In this document: positions 35,506 through 43,155 of the stretch, in pieces
Position numbering within the stretch: the stretch's first letter is position 1
Layout of the letters: every line of letters starts with the position of its first letter
NCBI RefSeq assembly: GCF_022012295.1
Contig: NZ_JAKLTN010000002.1
Location: 248,001-312,000, forward strand
Reading direction: 5' to 3'
DNA length: 64,000 bases
Origin: Dechloromonas hankyongensis
GTDB taxonomy: Bacteria > Pseudomonadota > Gammaproteobacteria > Burkholderiales > Rhodocyclaceae
Notes under the pieces: model-generated
The model's input: only the letters and a program-made list of their open reading frames with translations
Database searches by the model: none
What the model was told of the DNA's origin: nothing
Translations under genes and position numbers: made by a program

Positions 35506-36371
35506 ACCTTCCAGACCTCCCGGGCTTCAACGGCGATGGCGGTGGGTTCGACCGGGCAGACCATTTCGCAGACGCCGCAGCCGACGCAGGCTTCGTGGAC
35601 GACCGGTGACTTGTGTTTGCTGCCATCGGGAGCGAACACGGTTTCGATGGAGATGGCGCCCTTGATCGGGCACTCGCGAGCGCACAGATCGCATTCGGCG
35701 ACGTCGTAGGGATGGTCGGCGATCTTGATCGGCTTCCAGCGATCGACTGCCATGTAGCGCATTTTTCCGGTGAAGCCGGAGCCCCGCGTCTGCCCCTTGA
35801 AACCCTTGCCCTGGATGGCCAGGCAGGCCTCGGGGCGGACCAGGCGGGCGACGCCGATGCGCTCGTTGAGATTCAGCGTCGGTTCGGTGTCCTTTTCCTT
35901 GGCGAGCAGGATGGGCTTGGCCGAGAGCTGCGCTCCCGTCCGCACGGGAAGGAAGTTCGGCTTGTGATAGGTCAGTGACCCCGTCGGGCAGGCGAGGACG
36001 CACTGCACGGCATCGCACGAAAAATCGCAGGCCTGGCTGCGGGCGTCGATCATCGGCGTGCCGACCCCCATGCCATCGACCAGGTCGGCCAGCTTGATCG
36101 CCGAGACCGGGCAGACCTGCACGCACTGGCCGCACTTGATGCAGCTGGCCAGGAAATCCTTTTCGTCGAGGGCGCCGGGCGGACGCAGGCGCTTCTTTTG
36201 CGAATAAACGAGGGGGAGAAAGCCGGACATGGCGGCACCGAGAACTCCGCCGGTGAGCAGGATGGTGCGCAGGACGCGCCGCCGGTTGGTCTGCTTTTTG
36301 GCGATCGACACCGTCGGCGCATTGCTGGTTGCCGGCTTGCGATCGCCGCTGTCCGGGCTTTCGTCGCTCAT
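35502..36371 (-). CDS. nosG: NosG (NapG-like) periplasmic 4Fe-4S ferredoxin
   Basis: Iron-sulfur protein with four 4Fe-4S sites: CIKCGQCVQVCPV (about residue 86), CDFSC..CVLACPTG (about 125), CDLCARECPI (about 225) and CVGCGVCEMVCPV (about 263). The N-terminal region has RRRVLRTILLTGG (about 31-43) with a hydrophobic stretch, resembling the Tat signal of NapG. With NosH it probably forms the quinol-to-cytochrome electron path to NosZ. Overlaps with nosH and nosD on both sides indicate translational coupling. Confidence 0.85.
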   Translation of the reverse strand: MSDESPDSGDRKPATSNAPTVSIAKKQTNRRRVLRTILLTGGVLGAAMSGFLPLVYSQKKRLRPPGALDEKDFLASCIKCGQCVQVCPVSAIKLADLVDGMGVGTPMIDARSQACDFSCDAVQCVLACPTGSLTYHKPNFLPVRTGAQLSAKPILLAKEKDTEPTLNLNERIGVARLVRPEACLAIQGKGFKGQTRGSGFTGKMRYMAVDRWKPIKIADHPYDVAECDLCARECPIKGAISIETVFAPDGSKHKSPVVHEACVGCGVCEMVCPVEPTAIAVEAREVWKV

Positions 36372-37720
36372 GAGATGGCTACCTTGGTCGGTTTGACGAA
36401 ACGGGGCTTCTCGTCACGCAGGATCAGGTCCGGGGCCGAGAAGGGGGCCAGGCGCTCGAGGAAATCGAGCAGTTCCATGACCGGCGAGCTGCGGAAGAAG
36501 CGGGCAACCGGCATTTCCATCCAGATCTGGTCGGCGTAGGACATCAATTCGTGCGGGCTGTCGCCAACGCCGTCGCTATTGCGGTCGAAGCCCTGGTAGT
36601 CGTCCCAGTAATTGCCTTCCCAGTAGTTCTTGCCCGCTGCGTTACTCCGCGAGCCATAGGTGACCTGGGTCAGGTTGCCTTCGAAAATGTTGTCGATGAG
36701 CCGATTGCCGCCGGTTTCGCTGTTGAACTGGACGCCGATGCCGTTATAGGCGAAACGGTTACCGTGGATTTCGATGGTCGAGTCGGGCTGGAAAGGCGAC
36801 AGGTCAGAACCGATGCCGATGGCGCAGTAGATGATCTCGTTGTTCTCGATGATCGTCCCGGACGCTTCCTTGAAGCCGATGCCCATGCCGGTGGCGCCGG
36901 TGGCGTGGGAGATGACGTTGTTGCGTACGGTCCCGCCTTCGGTGTACATGAAATAGACGCCGACGGCATTATCGTAGAAGCGGTTGCCTTCGACGACGTT
37001 GTCGTTGGCGAACATGAAATGGATCGAGTAGCGGCTGCGCTTGCCGATGTTGTTGCGGTAGATGTTGCGGTGCGAATACCAGGCCACCATGTCGCGCGAA
37101 TCGATGATCTGGTTGCCTTCGACCAGATTGTCGTTGCTGTACCACAGGCGCAGACCGTCGCCACGCACGCCCAGCTCGCGATCCTTGGAGCGGATGCTGT
37201 TGTTCTTGACGGTGCTGTGATTGACCTGCTTCAGATCGATGCCGAACAGGCAGTTGTCGACTTGCACGTTCTCGATGGTGTTGCGGTCGCCGCGGACGTC
37301 GAGGCAGGAGTCGTCGGTATCGTGCGAGTCGCCCGAGCCGGTCAGGTGCACGCCACGCAGCGTGACGTCCCCGACATTGATGATCATCACCGTGCCCCGG
37401 TCGCCGGCATCGATGGTGACCTGGCCGCCACCGTCTATGGTCAGCGGCTTGTCGATGACTACCGGGCCGGCGTACATGCCGGGCGGTGGCTTGATAACCG
37501 AACCGGGTTCGGCATGGTCAACCAGATCCTGGAAGGGCTTCAGGCCATGCACGCGCTTGTCGCGCTCGTGCAGCATGAAGGTCGGCTTGGGGCGATTGAC
37601 ATCGGCGCGGGCGCCCATGCCGGCCGGCGGTTCGGATTGGGTTTCCGAAATGCTGTGGGTGAAAACCAGGAGGAGGGCGGAGGCCAGGCCGAGCCTGGCC
37701 AGGTTGTGCAGGGCGGTCAC
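36368..37720 (-). CDS. nosD: NosD, periplasmic right-handed beta-helix copper-site assembly protein
   Basis: Periplasmic maturation factor that works with NosFY to build CuZ. The 450-aa protein has a Sec signal peptide (about 1-26) and then many parallel beta-helix (PbH1) turns rich in N.I..N and G.. patterns, e.g. NHSTVKNNSIRSKDREL and NRNNIG-type repeats from about residue 95 to 390. It ends with a C-terminal tail of the NosD type. It starts 6 bp after nosB. Family assignment is firm from repeats and gene order. Confidence 0.92.
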   Translation of the reverse strand: MTALHNLARLGLASALLLVFTHSISETQSEPPAGMGARADVNRPKPTFMLHERDKRVHGLKPFQDLVDHAEPGSVIKPPPGMYAGPVVIDKPLTIDGGGQVTIDAGDRGTVMIINVGDVTLRGVHLTGSGDSHDTDDSCLDVRGDRNTIENVQVDNCLFGIDLKQVNHSTVKNNSIRSKDRELGVRGDGLRLWYSNDNLVEGNQIIDSRDMVAWYSHRNIYRNNIGKRSRYSIHFMFANDNVVEGNRFYDNAVGVYFMYTEGGTVRNNVISHATGATGMGIGFKEASGTIIENNEIIYCAIGIGSDLSPFQPDSTIEIHGNRFAYNGIGVQFNSETGGNRLIDNIFEGNLTQVTYGSRSNAAGKNYWEGNYWDDYQGFDRNSDGVGDSPHELMSYADQIWMEMPVARFFRSSPVMELLDFLERLAPFSAPDLILRDEKPRFVKPTKVAIS

Positions 37721-37726
37721 GGGGAT

Positions 37727-38701
37727 TTACTCGGCGCCGCCTTCGCGCAGCTGCTTGCGGCGGATCAGCAGGGCCAGCATCATGCAGACGAAGATGATCA
37801 CCAGCAGGCCGTAGCCCCAGTAGGGATACGAGAAGGTCGAGAACTGGGCGACCTTGCCTTCGCCGAAGACCGTCGGCATGAAGGGCTTGACCGTGAAGGC
37901 GCCCCACGGATGGAGGTTGTGGCCGAAGAACCACAGCCAGCCGGCGTAGGTGATGACGAAAAAGAGCGGCAGCAGGGCCGGCACCAGCGCGAGCAGCAGC
38001 TGGAAGGAGCGGATCATCGCGGTGGCGGCGATGACCACGCCCATGACGACGATCAGTCCGACGATCACGATCTTGGAGTAAAGCGTGACGTTCTCGCCCC
38101 AGATCCTGATTTTGTCCGGTTCCTTGAAGAAGGTGCCGGCTTCCTGCACGTAATGCTCGACGTGGCTGGCCAGATGGCCCATGACGAACTGGTCGATGAG
38201 CATCCAGGCGGCGACGACGGCAAAACCGACGGTCAGCGTCATGACGCGGGCCTTTTTCTTGGTCAAGGCGAAGGCGATCATCATGACCGCGAAGAAGCCG
38301 AAGAAGAACTTGGCCAGCGGTTTTTCGACCGGCGCGCCGGTGGCGATCGGGAACATGCCGACGTAGTGGTTGATGGTGTTCATTTCATGGACGCAGTCGA
38401 GGCCTTCGGCACCCTTGTCGACGTCCTTCTTGGCGTCGGTGATCGGGTTGTAGCGCTCGTCGTCGTGGGCGAGATCCTTCTGGATGATCTCGTTGGCCAT
38501 GCGCGTGCCCTTGCCGGCCGCCTTGCAGCCGTTATAGACGCCGTCGAAATGGAAATGGATGCGGATGCCATCGGGGAAGGCATCCGGCGGATAGTTCGGT
38601 GCGGTGAGCGAAACCCACCAGATGGGGGCGAAGTAGGCGGCAACCAGGCAGATCAGGGAGATCAGGGTCAGGCCACCGACGATCTTGTTTTGTTTTTCCA
38701 T
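37727..38701 (-). CDS. nosB: NosB, clade II nos-cluster membrane protein
   Basis: Integral membrane protein of 324 aa of unknown function, found only with clade II nosZ. It has an N-terminal helix (about 8-30), a large periplasmic loop (about 31-125; YPPDAFPDGIRIHFHFDGVYNG and HEMNTINHYVGMF) and five or six further helices up to about residue 310. Conserved His in IHFHF, EMNTINHYVG and GHLASHVEHYV are candidates for metal or haem binding, which is inference. It is located between the cytochromes and nosD, as in other clade II clusters. Confidence 0.82.
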   Translation of the reverse strand: MEKQNKIVGGLTLISLICLVAAYFAPIWWVSLTAPNYPPDAFPDGIRIHFHFDGVYNGCKAAGKGTRMANEIIQKDLAHDDERYNPITDAKKDVDKGAEGLDCVHEMNTINHYVGMFPIATGAPVEKPLAKFFFGFFAVMMIAFALTKKKARVMTLTVGFAVVAAWMLIDQFVMGHLASHVEHYVQEAGTFFKEPDKIRIWGENVTLYSKIVIVGLIVVMGVVIAATAMIRSFQLLLALVPALLPLFFVITYAGWLWFFGHNLHPWGAFTVKPFMPTVFGEGKVAQFSTFSYPYWGYGLLVIIFVCMMLALLIRRKQLREGGAE

Positions 38702-38726
38702 GTCGCTGTTCTCTGTTCGATATACG

Positions 38727-38767
38727 CCCGGCAGGTGCCGGGAGAGCGGCTGCCATCGGGCAGCCGC
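38727..38767 (-). repeat. two tandem stem-loops between cytochrome and nosB
   Basis: Two hairpins, 9-bp GCGGCTGCC/GGCAGCCGC (38746-38767) and 7-bp CCCGGCA/TGCCGGG (38727-38742), fill most of the gap after the dihaem cytochrome stop. Neither has a T-tract on the minus strand. They may set the different mRNA levels of the cytochromes and the downstream assembly genes. Confidence 0.65.
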
Positions 38768-38788
38768 GATCCTGCTAAGACTTGAAGC

Positions 38789-39559
38789 TTACTTCTTCTT
38801 CGCCGGTGCAGCAGCCTTCGGCTTGCACATGTTGCCAGGCATCTGCAGGCTGGCCTGGTAGGCGGAGATGGAGATCAGCTGATCATCGCTGTATTTCTTG
38901 ATGATCTTGACCATGTCCGGGTTGGCGTTGCGGCGATGGCCGTTGCGAATTTCGGTCATCTGGCGCAGCAGGTACTTGTAGTGCTGACCGGCGATCACCG
39001 GGTAGAACTTTTCCTTGTTGCCTTCGCCGTTCTTGCCGTGGCATTCCAGACATTCCTTCTCGTACAGCCCCTTACCTTCGGCGATACGCTTTTCGGTATC
39101 GGCCGGTGCCTTCCAGTCCTTGCCGGCGTCGCCCGGCTTGGAATCGTAATGACCGTGGTCGAGCGGAATACAGAGCTTCTCGATGTAGGAAGCGACGTTG
39201 GCCAGTTCCTGGGCATCGGTCAGGGTGGCGGCGAACGGGTACATGGTCGGGTTGTCGCGCAGACCGGCACGGATGTCGGCCATCTGCTTGATCAGCACGG
39301 TGGTGTGCTGGCCGGCGAGCTGCGGGAAGGTGCCGTCCGGGCGACCGGCGCCGGAAGGCAGGTGGCAGGCGGCGCAGGTTTCGTAACCTTCTTCACCGGC
39401 CTTCGGATCACCCTTCTTGGTCAGGGCTTCGCTCTTTTCGCCGCCCTGGGCGTTCCACTTGTAGTCCTTGCCTTCGATGCCTTCGGTTTTCGGGGCCGGT
39501 GGGGCGGCAAAGGCGATACCTGCCGACAGCAGGCTGATCAAAAGGAATGATGCTTTCAT
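38789..39559 (-). CDS. dihaem c-type cytochrome of the nos cluster (NosC2-like)
   Basis: A 256-aa periplasmic cytochrome. It has a Sec signal peptide (about 1-18, ending AFA) and two haem sites, CAACH (about residue 62) and CLECH (about 171). Each is followed by cytochrome c4/c553-like patterns (FPQLAGQHT, YPVIAGQHY) and distal Met candidates (e.g. PTMYPFA, NPDMVK). The C-terminus is Lys/Ala-rich. It lies between the monohaem cytochrome and nosB, and probably hands electrons to NosZ. It has its own FNR-like dyad upstream and a hairpin separates it from the preceding gene. Confidence 0.88.
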   Translation of the reverse strand: MKASFLLISLLSAGIAFAAPPAPKTEGIEGKDYKWNAQGGEKSEALTKKGDPKAGEEGYETCAACHLPSGAGRPDGTFPQLAGQHTTVLIKQMADIRAGLRDNPTMYPFAATLTDAQELANVASYIEKLCIPLDHGHYDSKPGDAGKDWKAPADTEKRIAEGKGLYEKECLECHGKNGEGNKEKFYPVIAGQHYKYLLRQMTEIRNGHRRNANPDMVKIIKKYSDDQLISISAYQASLQMPGNMCKPKAAAPAKKK

Positions 39560-39630
39560 GTTTGGTGTCCTTTGATGTCAGGTTATGTGGAACGATGGCT
39601 GAATTATTATCCAAGCTATATCAGCGTTCC

Positions 39631-39644
39631 TTGATGTACGTCAT
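39631..39644 (-). promoter_or_regulatory. FNR/Dnr-like box before the dihaem cytochrome gene
   Basis: TTGATGTACGTCAT (plus-strand reading) fits TTGAT-N4-ATCAA at 8 of 10 positions and lies 72 bp before the start codon. An AT-rich stretch on the minus strand at 39610-39602 (ATAATAATT) stands near the expected -10 for a -41.5 site. Confidence 0.45.
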
Positions 39645-39664
39645 AAGCCCGGCAAGCCGGGCTT
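39645..39664 (-). terminator. hairpin between the two nos cytochrome genes
   Basis: Perfect 8-bp stem AAGCCCGG/CCGGGCTT with a 4-base loop, 7 bp after the monohaem cytochrome stop. The U-tract on the minus strand is poor, so it may only attenuate. Confidence 0.5.
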
Positions 39665-39671
39665 TTCCAAC

Positions 39672-39980
39672 TTATTTCAGCTTGGAAAGGTGTTCGGCGA
39701 TGGCCTTGATTTCCTCGTCGTTGACCAGGTGCATGACGCCCTTCATGGCGGCGGTCTGGCCGTTGTTGCGGGCGCCGCTCTTGATGTCATGCATCTGCTG
39801 TTCGATGTAGGCCGCATTCTGTCCGGCGATCTTCGGATAGTTCGGCATCAGCGGCTTGTCGCCCTTGGGGCCGTGGCAGGCATTACAGGTCTTTTCGGCA
39901 TACAGCTTGGCACCGTCCGGAGCTGCGATGGCGGAGCCGGCCGTGAGCGCGGCGATGGCGAGAAATACTGCTACTTTCAT
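39672..39980 (-). CDS. monohaem c-type cytochrome of the nos cluster (NosC1-like)
   Basis: A 102-aa periplasmic class I cytochrome c. It has a Sec signal peptide (about 1-19, ending SAIA), one haem motif CNACHGPKGD (about residue 31) and a C-terminal half MPNYPKIAGQNAAYIEQQMHDIKSG with a candidate Met ligand and the AEHLSKL helix typical of c553/c4-type domains. The ATG at 39978-39980 is chosen because it starts the signal peptide. It is the first gene after nosZ and the probable electron donor to its CuA site. Confidence 0.88.
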   Translation of the reverse strand: MKVAVFLAIAALTAGSAIAAPDGAKLYAEKTCNACHGPKGDKPLMPNYPKIAGQNAAYIEQQMHDIKSGARNNGQTAAMKGVMHLVNDEEIKAIAEHLSKLK

Positions 39981-40002
39981 GGATTTACCCTCCGTTATTT
40001 GG

Positions 40003-40030
40003 TGGGAAGCCAAGATAACCCAGCTTCCCA
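40003..40030 (-). repeat. inverted repeat in the leader region of the monohaem cytochrome
   Basis: Perfect 8-bp arms TGGGAAGC/GCTTCCCA separated by 12 bases. The loop holds the candidate -10 TATCTT (minus strand, 40017-40012). Confidence 0.6.
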
Positions 40031-40040
40031 CTCAAGTTTA

Positions 40041-40054
40041 ATGAGATACATCAA
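40041..40054 (-). promoter_or_regulatory. FNR/Dnr-like box before the monohaem cytochrome gene
   Basis: On the minus strand TTGATGTATCTCAT fits TTGAT-N4-ATCAA at 8 of 10 positions and is almost the same 14-mer as the site at 39631. It is 61 bp before the start codon. TATCTT stands at the distance expected for a class II (-41.5) promoter. Confidence 0.5.
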
Positions 40055-40062
40055 ATCGGTAT

Positions 40063-42345
40063 TTACTTGACCTTTTTGGCGCCGTTCTGCTCGAGGTAGG
40101 TCTTGGCACGGAGACCGATGTCGGCGGCCTTGACCTGGTACTGCCAGACTTGCTCAGCCCAGAGGTTGGCTTGGTCCCAATCCTTCTTGGCGGCAGCGGC
40201 TTCGTGCTTGGCCTTGGCATCCTTCATCTTGCCCAGCTGGTCGGTTGCATCCTCGACCATGGCGACGACATCCGGGAAGTCCTTGTAATTCACGCTGGTG
40301 ATGTAACCGACCACGGAATCGATGACGGCCTGGGTGTCAGCAACCTTCTTCACCGTCGCCTTATAGTCGGCTTCGGTATAGCTGGCCTTGGCTTCGGTGG
40401 TCTTGGTCGGCTTCCAGCCCTTCGGCTTGACCAGCAGGTAACCCTGCATTTCCAGGTGCAGCGCCGAGCAGAATTCCGTGCAGTAGTACGGATAGACGCC
40501 TTCCTTGTCAGCCTTGAACTTGACGGTGACCGTCTTGCCCGGTTCAACCGAGGCGTGGACGTTGTAGGTCGACACCGTGAAGCCGTGGGTCTCGTCCTGG
40601 GCGCGTTCGAGGTTGGTCAGGTGGATGGTGACTTCGTCGCCCACTTCAGCCTCGATGGTTTCCGGCGTGATGTGCGAACGGATCAGCGTACCCTTGACCT
40701 CGATCTTGTTGCCCTTCTTGGTCGTCGTTTCCTCGCCGGCGCGGACCATGCCCGGGTGCGGCTTGTCGGTACGCGAATCGGTACCCACCTTGTAACGGAC
40801 GCCCGGCTTCAGCTTGTCGGCCGAGATGGCGACGGCGTAGTGCGGCTCGCCCAGCGGCAGCGGCATGTCGTACAACAATTGCATCTTGTCGTTCGAAATG
40901 TCGATCAGCTGGTGGTTCTGCGGGTGCAGCGGGCCAACCGGCACGAAACGGTCGATCGCCAGCTTGTTCAGGGCGACCAGGTAACGGCCCTTCGGATCGG
41001 CGGAGTCACCTTCCATGGTCATCAGGTGACCGATGTTGTAGTGCACCGAGATCTTGTCGAGAACCTTGCCTTCGCAGTGGTTCCACTTCACGACCTGCGA
41101 ATCGACATACAGCGAGGTGTAGGCGATACAGGGCTTGGAGTCGTACTGGGTATGCAAGGGGCCGAGGCCGAGCTGGACCTGGGTGTGCAGCGCATCCTTC
41201 ATGCCGATGACCGGAATGCCGTACGGATCCTTGGACTCGAACTTGCCGGCCTTGATGGCGGCCTGGATCTTCTCGAAGGAGAACACGGACACGTGGGTGT
41301 CGAGCTTGCCGGAGACGGTCAGGAACTTACCGTCCGGGGTCACGTCGACGCCGTGCGGCGACTTCGGTTCCGGCACCAGGAAGAGGATGCCTTCCTTGAC
41401 GGAGACGTCGATCGGCAGCACCTTGTGGCCGTTGATGACCTTGGCCTTGCCGGCGGCAACCAGTTCGGCAGCCTTCTTCCAGTTGATCACGTGCAGATAG
41501 TCGGTGTCCTTGGCGGAGCAGCCGGCTTCATACGGCGGACGGCCCTTTTCGATACCGCCGACGTAACGCTCGGAACAGAAGGAGTTGGTGAACGACCAGC
41601 CTTCGGACGGACCCTTGCCGGCGTCGGACAAGTCCTGCGAGTAAGGCGGCAGTTCGAGGGAGAAGGATTCCTTCGGATCGATGCGGCCTTCCTTGCGGTC
41701 GAACTTCCAGTAGGTCACGCCACCGCGATACTTCTCGTTGAATTCTTCGAGCGGATAGAACTTCTTGTTTTCCAGCGGCGAGGCGTACTGGGCGGCTTCG
41801 ATGACGTACTCGGTGTTCGGCGTCACGAAGGCGCCACCGTGTTCGGACTTGTAGATCGGGTTGACCACGATCTGCTTGGTTTCGAAGTCACGCAGGTCGA
41901 TCACGGCCAGACGCGGATTGGCCTTATCGTTGATGAACAGGAACTGACCGTCGTACTTGCCCTGGGTTTCGGAAATCGCCGGGTGGTGCGTGTCGCCCCA
42001 GGTGATGGTCTTGCCATCGATAGCGCCCTGGTTCAGCACGGCCTTGGAGTTTTCGTCGAAGCCGTAGCCCTGCCACGGTTCCGGCGTGAACACGCCGATG
42101 TACTTCAGGATGCGCATGGACGGAATGCCATACACGATCACCTGGCCGGACTGACCGCCCGAACTGAAGACGACGAATTCGTCACGCTTGCCGGTCGGAA
42201 CGTAGGTCTTGGACGCAGCCAGCAGATCCTGCTGGCTCAGGCCACGACGCTTCATCACGTCCTGCAGCGACTCGGCGGACCACACCGTGGCGGCGAAACT
42301 CGCTGCCAGAACCAGTGCGGTGGTTTTCACTGCAAATTTACTCAT
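40063..42345 (-). CDS. nosZ: clade II (Sec-type) nitrous oxide reductase, copy 1
   Basis: Reduces N2O to N2 in the periplasm as the last step of denitrification. The 760-aa precursor has a Sec signal peptide without twin arginine (MSKFAVKTTALVLAAS...WSA), the mark of clade II. The CuZ seven-bladed propeller includes DTHHPAIS, SEHGGAFVT and SPHGVDVTPDG. The cupredoxin CuA site is CTEFCSALHLEM (about residue 635). After CuA comes a 110-residue helical tail without any CXXCH. The ATG at 42343-42345 follows GGGAGA. The longer open frame upstream is not supported. The gene and its first 47 bp of upstream DNA are repeated at 46908-49237. It heads the nosC-nosBDGHFLY transcript direction. Confidence 0.95.
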   Translation of the reverse strand: MSKFAVKTTALVLAASFAATVWSAESLQDVMKRRGLSQQDLLAASKTYVPTGKRDEFVVFSSGGQSGQVIVYGIPSMRILKYIGVFTPEPWQGYGFDENSKAVLNQGAIDGKTITWGDTHHPAISETQGKYDGQFLFINDKANPRLAVIDLRDFETKQIVVNPIYKSEHGGAFVTPNTEYVIEAAQYASPLENKKFYPLEEFNEKYRGGVTYWKFDRKEGRIDPKESFSLELPPYSQDLSDAGKGPSEGWSFTNSFCSERYVGGIEKGRPPYEAGCSAKDTDYLHVINWKKAAELVAAGKAKVINGHKVLPIDVSVKEGILFLVPEPKSPHGVDVTPDGKFLTVSGKLDTHVSVFSFEKIQAAIKAGKFESKDPYGIPVIGMKDALHTQVQLGLGPLHTQYDSKPCIAYTSLYVDSQVVKWNHCEGKVLDKISVHYNIGHLMTMEGDSADPKGRYLVALNKLAIDRFVPVGPLHPQNHQLIDISNDKMQLLYDMPLPLGEPHYAVAISADKLKPGVRYKVGTDSRTDKPHPGMVRAGEETTTKKGNKIEVKGTLIRSHITPETIEAEVGDEVTIHLTNLERAQDETHGFTVSTYNVHASVEPGKTVTVKFKADKEGVYPYYCTEFCSALHLEMQGYLLVKPKGWKPTKTTEAKASYTEADYKATVKKVADTQAVIDSVVGYITSVNYKDFPDVVAMVEDATDQLGKMKDAKAKHEAAAAKKDWDQANLWAEQVWQYQVKAADIGLRAKTYLEQNGAKKVK

Positions 42346-42363
42346 CTGATTTCTCCCAAAACA

Positions 42364-42379
42364 AGAAGTCACAACTTCT
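42364..42379. repeat. dyad AGAAGT-N4-ACTTCT in the nosZ leader (copy 1)
   Basis: Perfect 6-bp inverted repeat 18 bp upstream of the nosZ start codon, retained in both copies. It could be an operator or a small 5'-UTR hairpin next to the ribosome binding site. Confidence 0.55.
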
Positions 42380-42396
42380 ATTTCCCCCATCGTCTC

Positions 42397-42413
42397 TGCG
42401 ACAATTTGCCGCA
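42397..42413 (-). promoter_or_regulatory. RegA/PrrA-type box upstream of nosZ copy 1
   Basis: TGCGACAATTTGCCGCA contains GCGAC-N5-GCCGC, fitting the GCGNC-Nx-GNCGC pattern of RegA/PrrA/RoxR sites. The same 17-mer stands before nosZ copy 2, and a one-base variant stands before the cytochrome gene beside regB. Confidence 0.6.
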
Positions 42414-42498
42414 TTGTGCGCGTCCGAAAGGGTGATGGGCAGGTGAGATCGGCTGAATATTCGCTTAGGAATCGGGATGAGGTGGCCTAGGAAAATTC

Positions 42499-43155
42499 CT
42501 ACCCCGGAAGTACGTCGTCCTCCCGAACCAATCGCAACTGAATGGCATAGCGAACCAGTTCGGCGCTGTTGTGCAGATTCATCTTGGCCAGGATATTGGC
42601 CTTGTGGGTACTGACCGTTTTGGCGCTCAGGCTGAGCTGGCGGCCGATCTCGGTAATGCCGAGGCCCTGCACGATAAGCAGGAAGATCTGGTATTCGCGA
42701 TCGGTCAACCGGCTGTGCGGGGCCTGGGTGCCGCGTCCGGGCAGTACCTCGAGGGCCAGCTTCTCGGTGACGCTCTGCGTGATGAACAAGCCACCCTCGG
42801 CAACCTTACGGATGGCTTCGGCGAGCAGCGCTTCGGCGTTGTCCTTGCACAGGTAGCCGGAAGCGCCCGCCTTGAGGGCACGCACCGCATAGAGATCCTC
42901 CTTGTGCATGCTGAGGATCAAGATGGGCAGCTTGGGCAACTCGGCCTTGATCTGCTTGATCAATTCGATGCCGCTGCGGCCCGGCATCGACAAGTCGAGG
43001 ACTAGGGCGTCGAAGGGCGATTGGCGCAACATGGCCAGCGTCTCGATGCCGTTACTCGCTTCGCCGGCCACCGTAATGTCGCCGCTGTCGGCCAGGATGT
43101 GTTTCAGGCCGGCGCGCAGGATGTCGTGGTCGTCGGCGATGAAGATGCGAATCAT
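42499..43155 (-). CDS. NarL/FixJ-family response regulator between the nosZ copies
   Basis: Two-domain regulator of 218 aa. The receiver (about 1-120) has IADDHDILRAG, the phospho-Asp in LVLDLSMPGRSG (about 54) and the switch Lys in KAGASGYLCKD (about 104). A LuxR-type HTH follows (LTDREYQIFLLIVQG...SAKTVSTHKANILAKM, about 148-200). It overlaps the histidine kinase gene by 4 bp, forming an operon with it and with the hybrid kinase. By position it is the likely output regulator of nosZ. Its binding site is unknown; the AGAAGT dyad shared by both leaders is one candidate. Confidence 0.88.
   Translation of the reverse strand: MIRIFIADDHDILRAGLKHILADSGDITVAGEASNGIETLAMLRQSPFDALVLDLSMPGRSGIELIKQIKAELPKLPILILSMHKEDLYAVRALKAGASGYLCKDNAEALLAEAIRKVAEGGLFITQSVTEKLALEVLPGRGTQAPHSRLTDREYQIFLLIVQGLGITEIGRQLSLSAKTVSTHKANILAKMNLHNSAELVRYAIQLRLVREDDVLPG

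Larger units (their letters stand above)
40063..42392 (-). repeat. 2.33-kb direct repeat, nosZ copy 1
   Basis: Matches 46908-49237 in the same orientation at a constant offset of 6845 bp. Protein translations in sense and antisense frames are the same throughout and spot-checked DNA is identical. Similarity starts at the stop codon and ends within the leader at CCCATCG. Confidence 0.93.

Noticed and set aside
36551..38785. 744-codon plus-strand open frame across nosD and nosB
   Set aside because: Runs antisense through two recognisable nos genes and their junction; the composition is Val/Asp/Ala-rich as expected for a complementary shadow.
40150..42435. 761-codon open frame antisense to nosZ copy 1 (and its twin at 46995-49337)
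   Set aside because: It is the mirror of a highly biased GC-rich codon pattern, has no domain or ribosome binding site, and the sense strand encodes an unmistakable NosZ.
42488..42501. Inverted repeat TAGGAAAATTCCTA at the end of the response regulator gene as a terminator
   Set aside because: AT-rich 6-bp arms, no T-tract, and it overlaps the stop codon; too weak to call.
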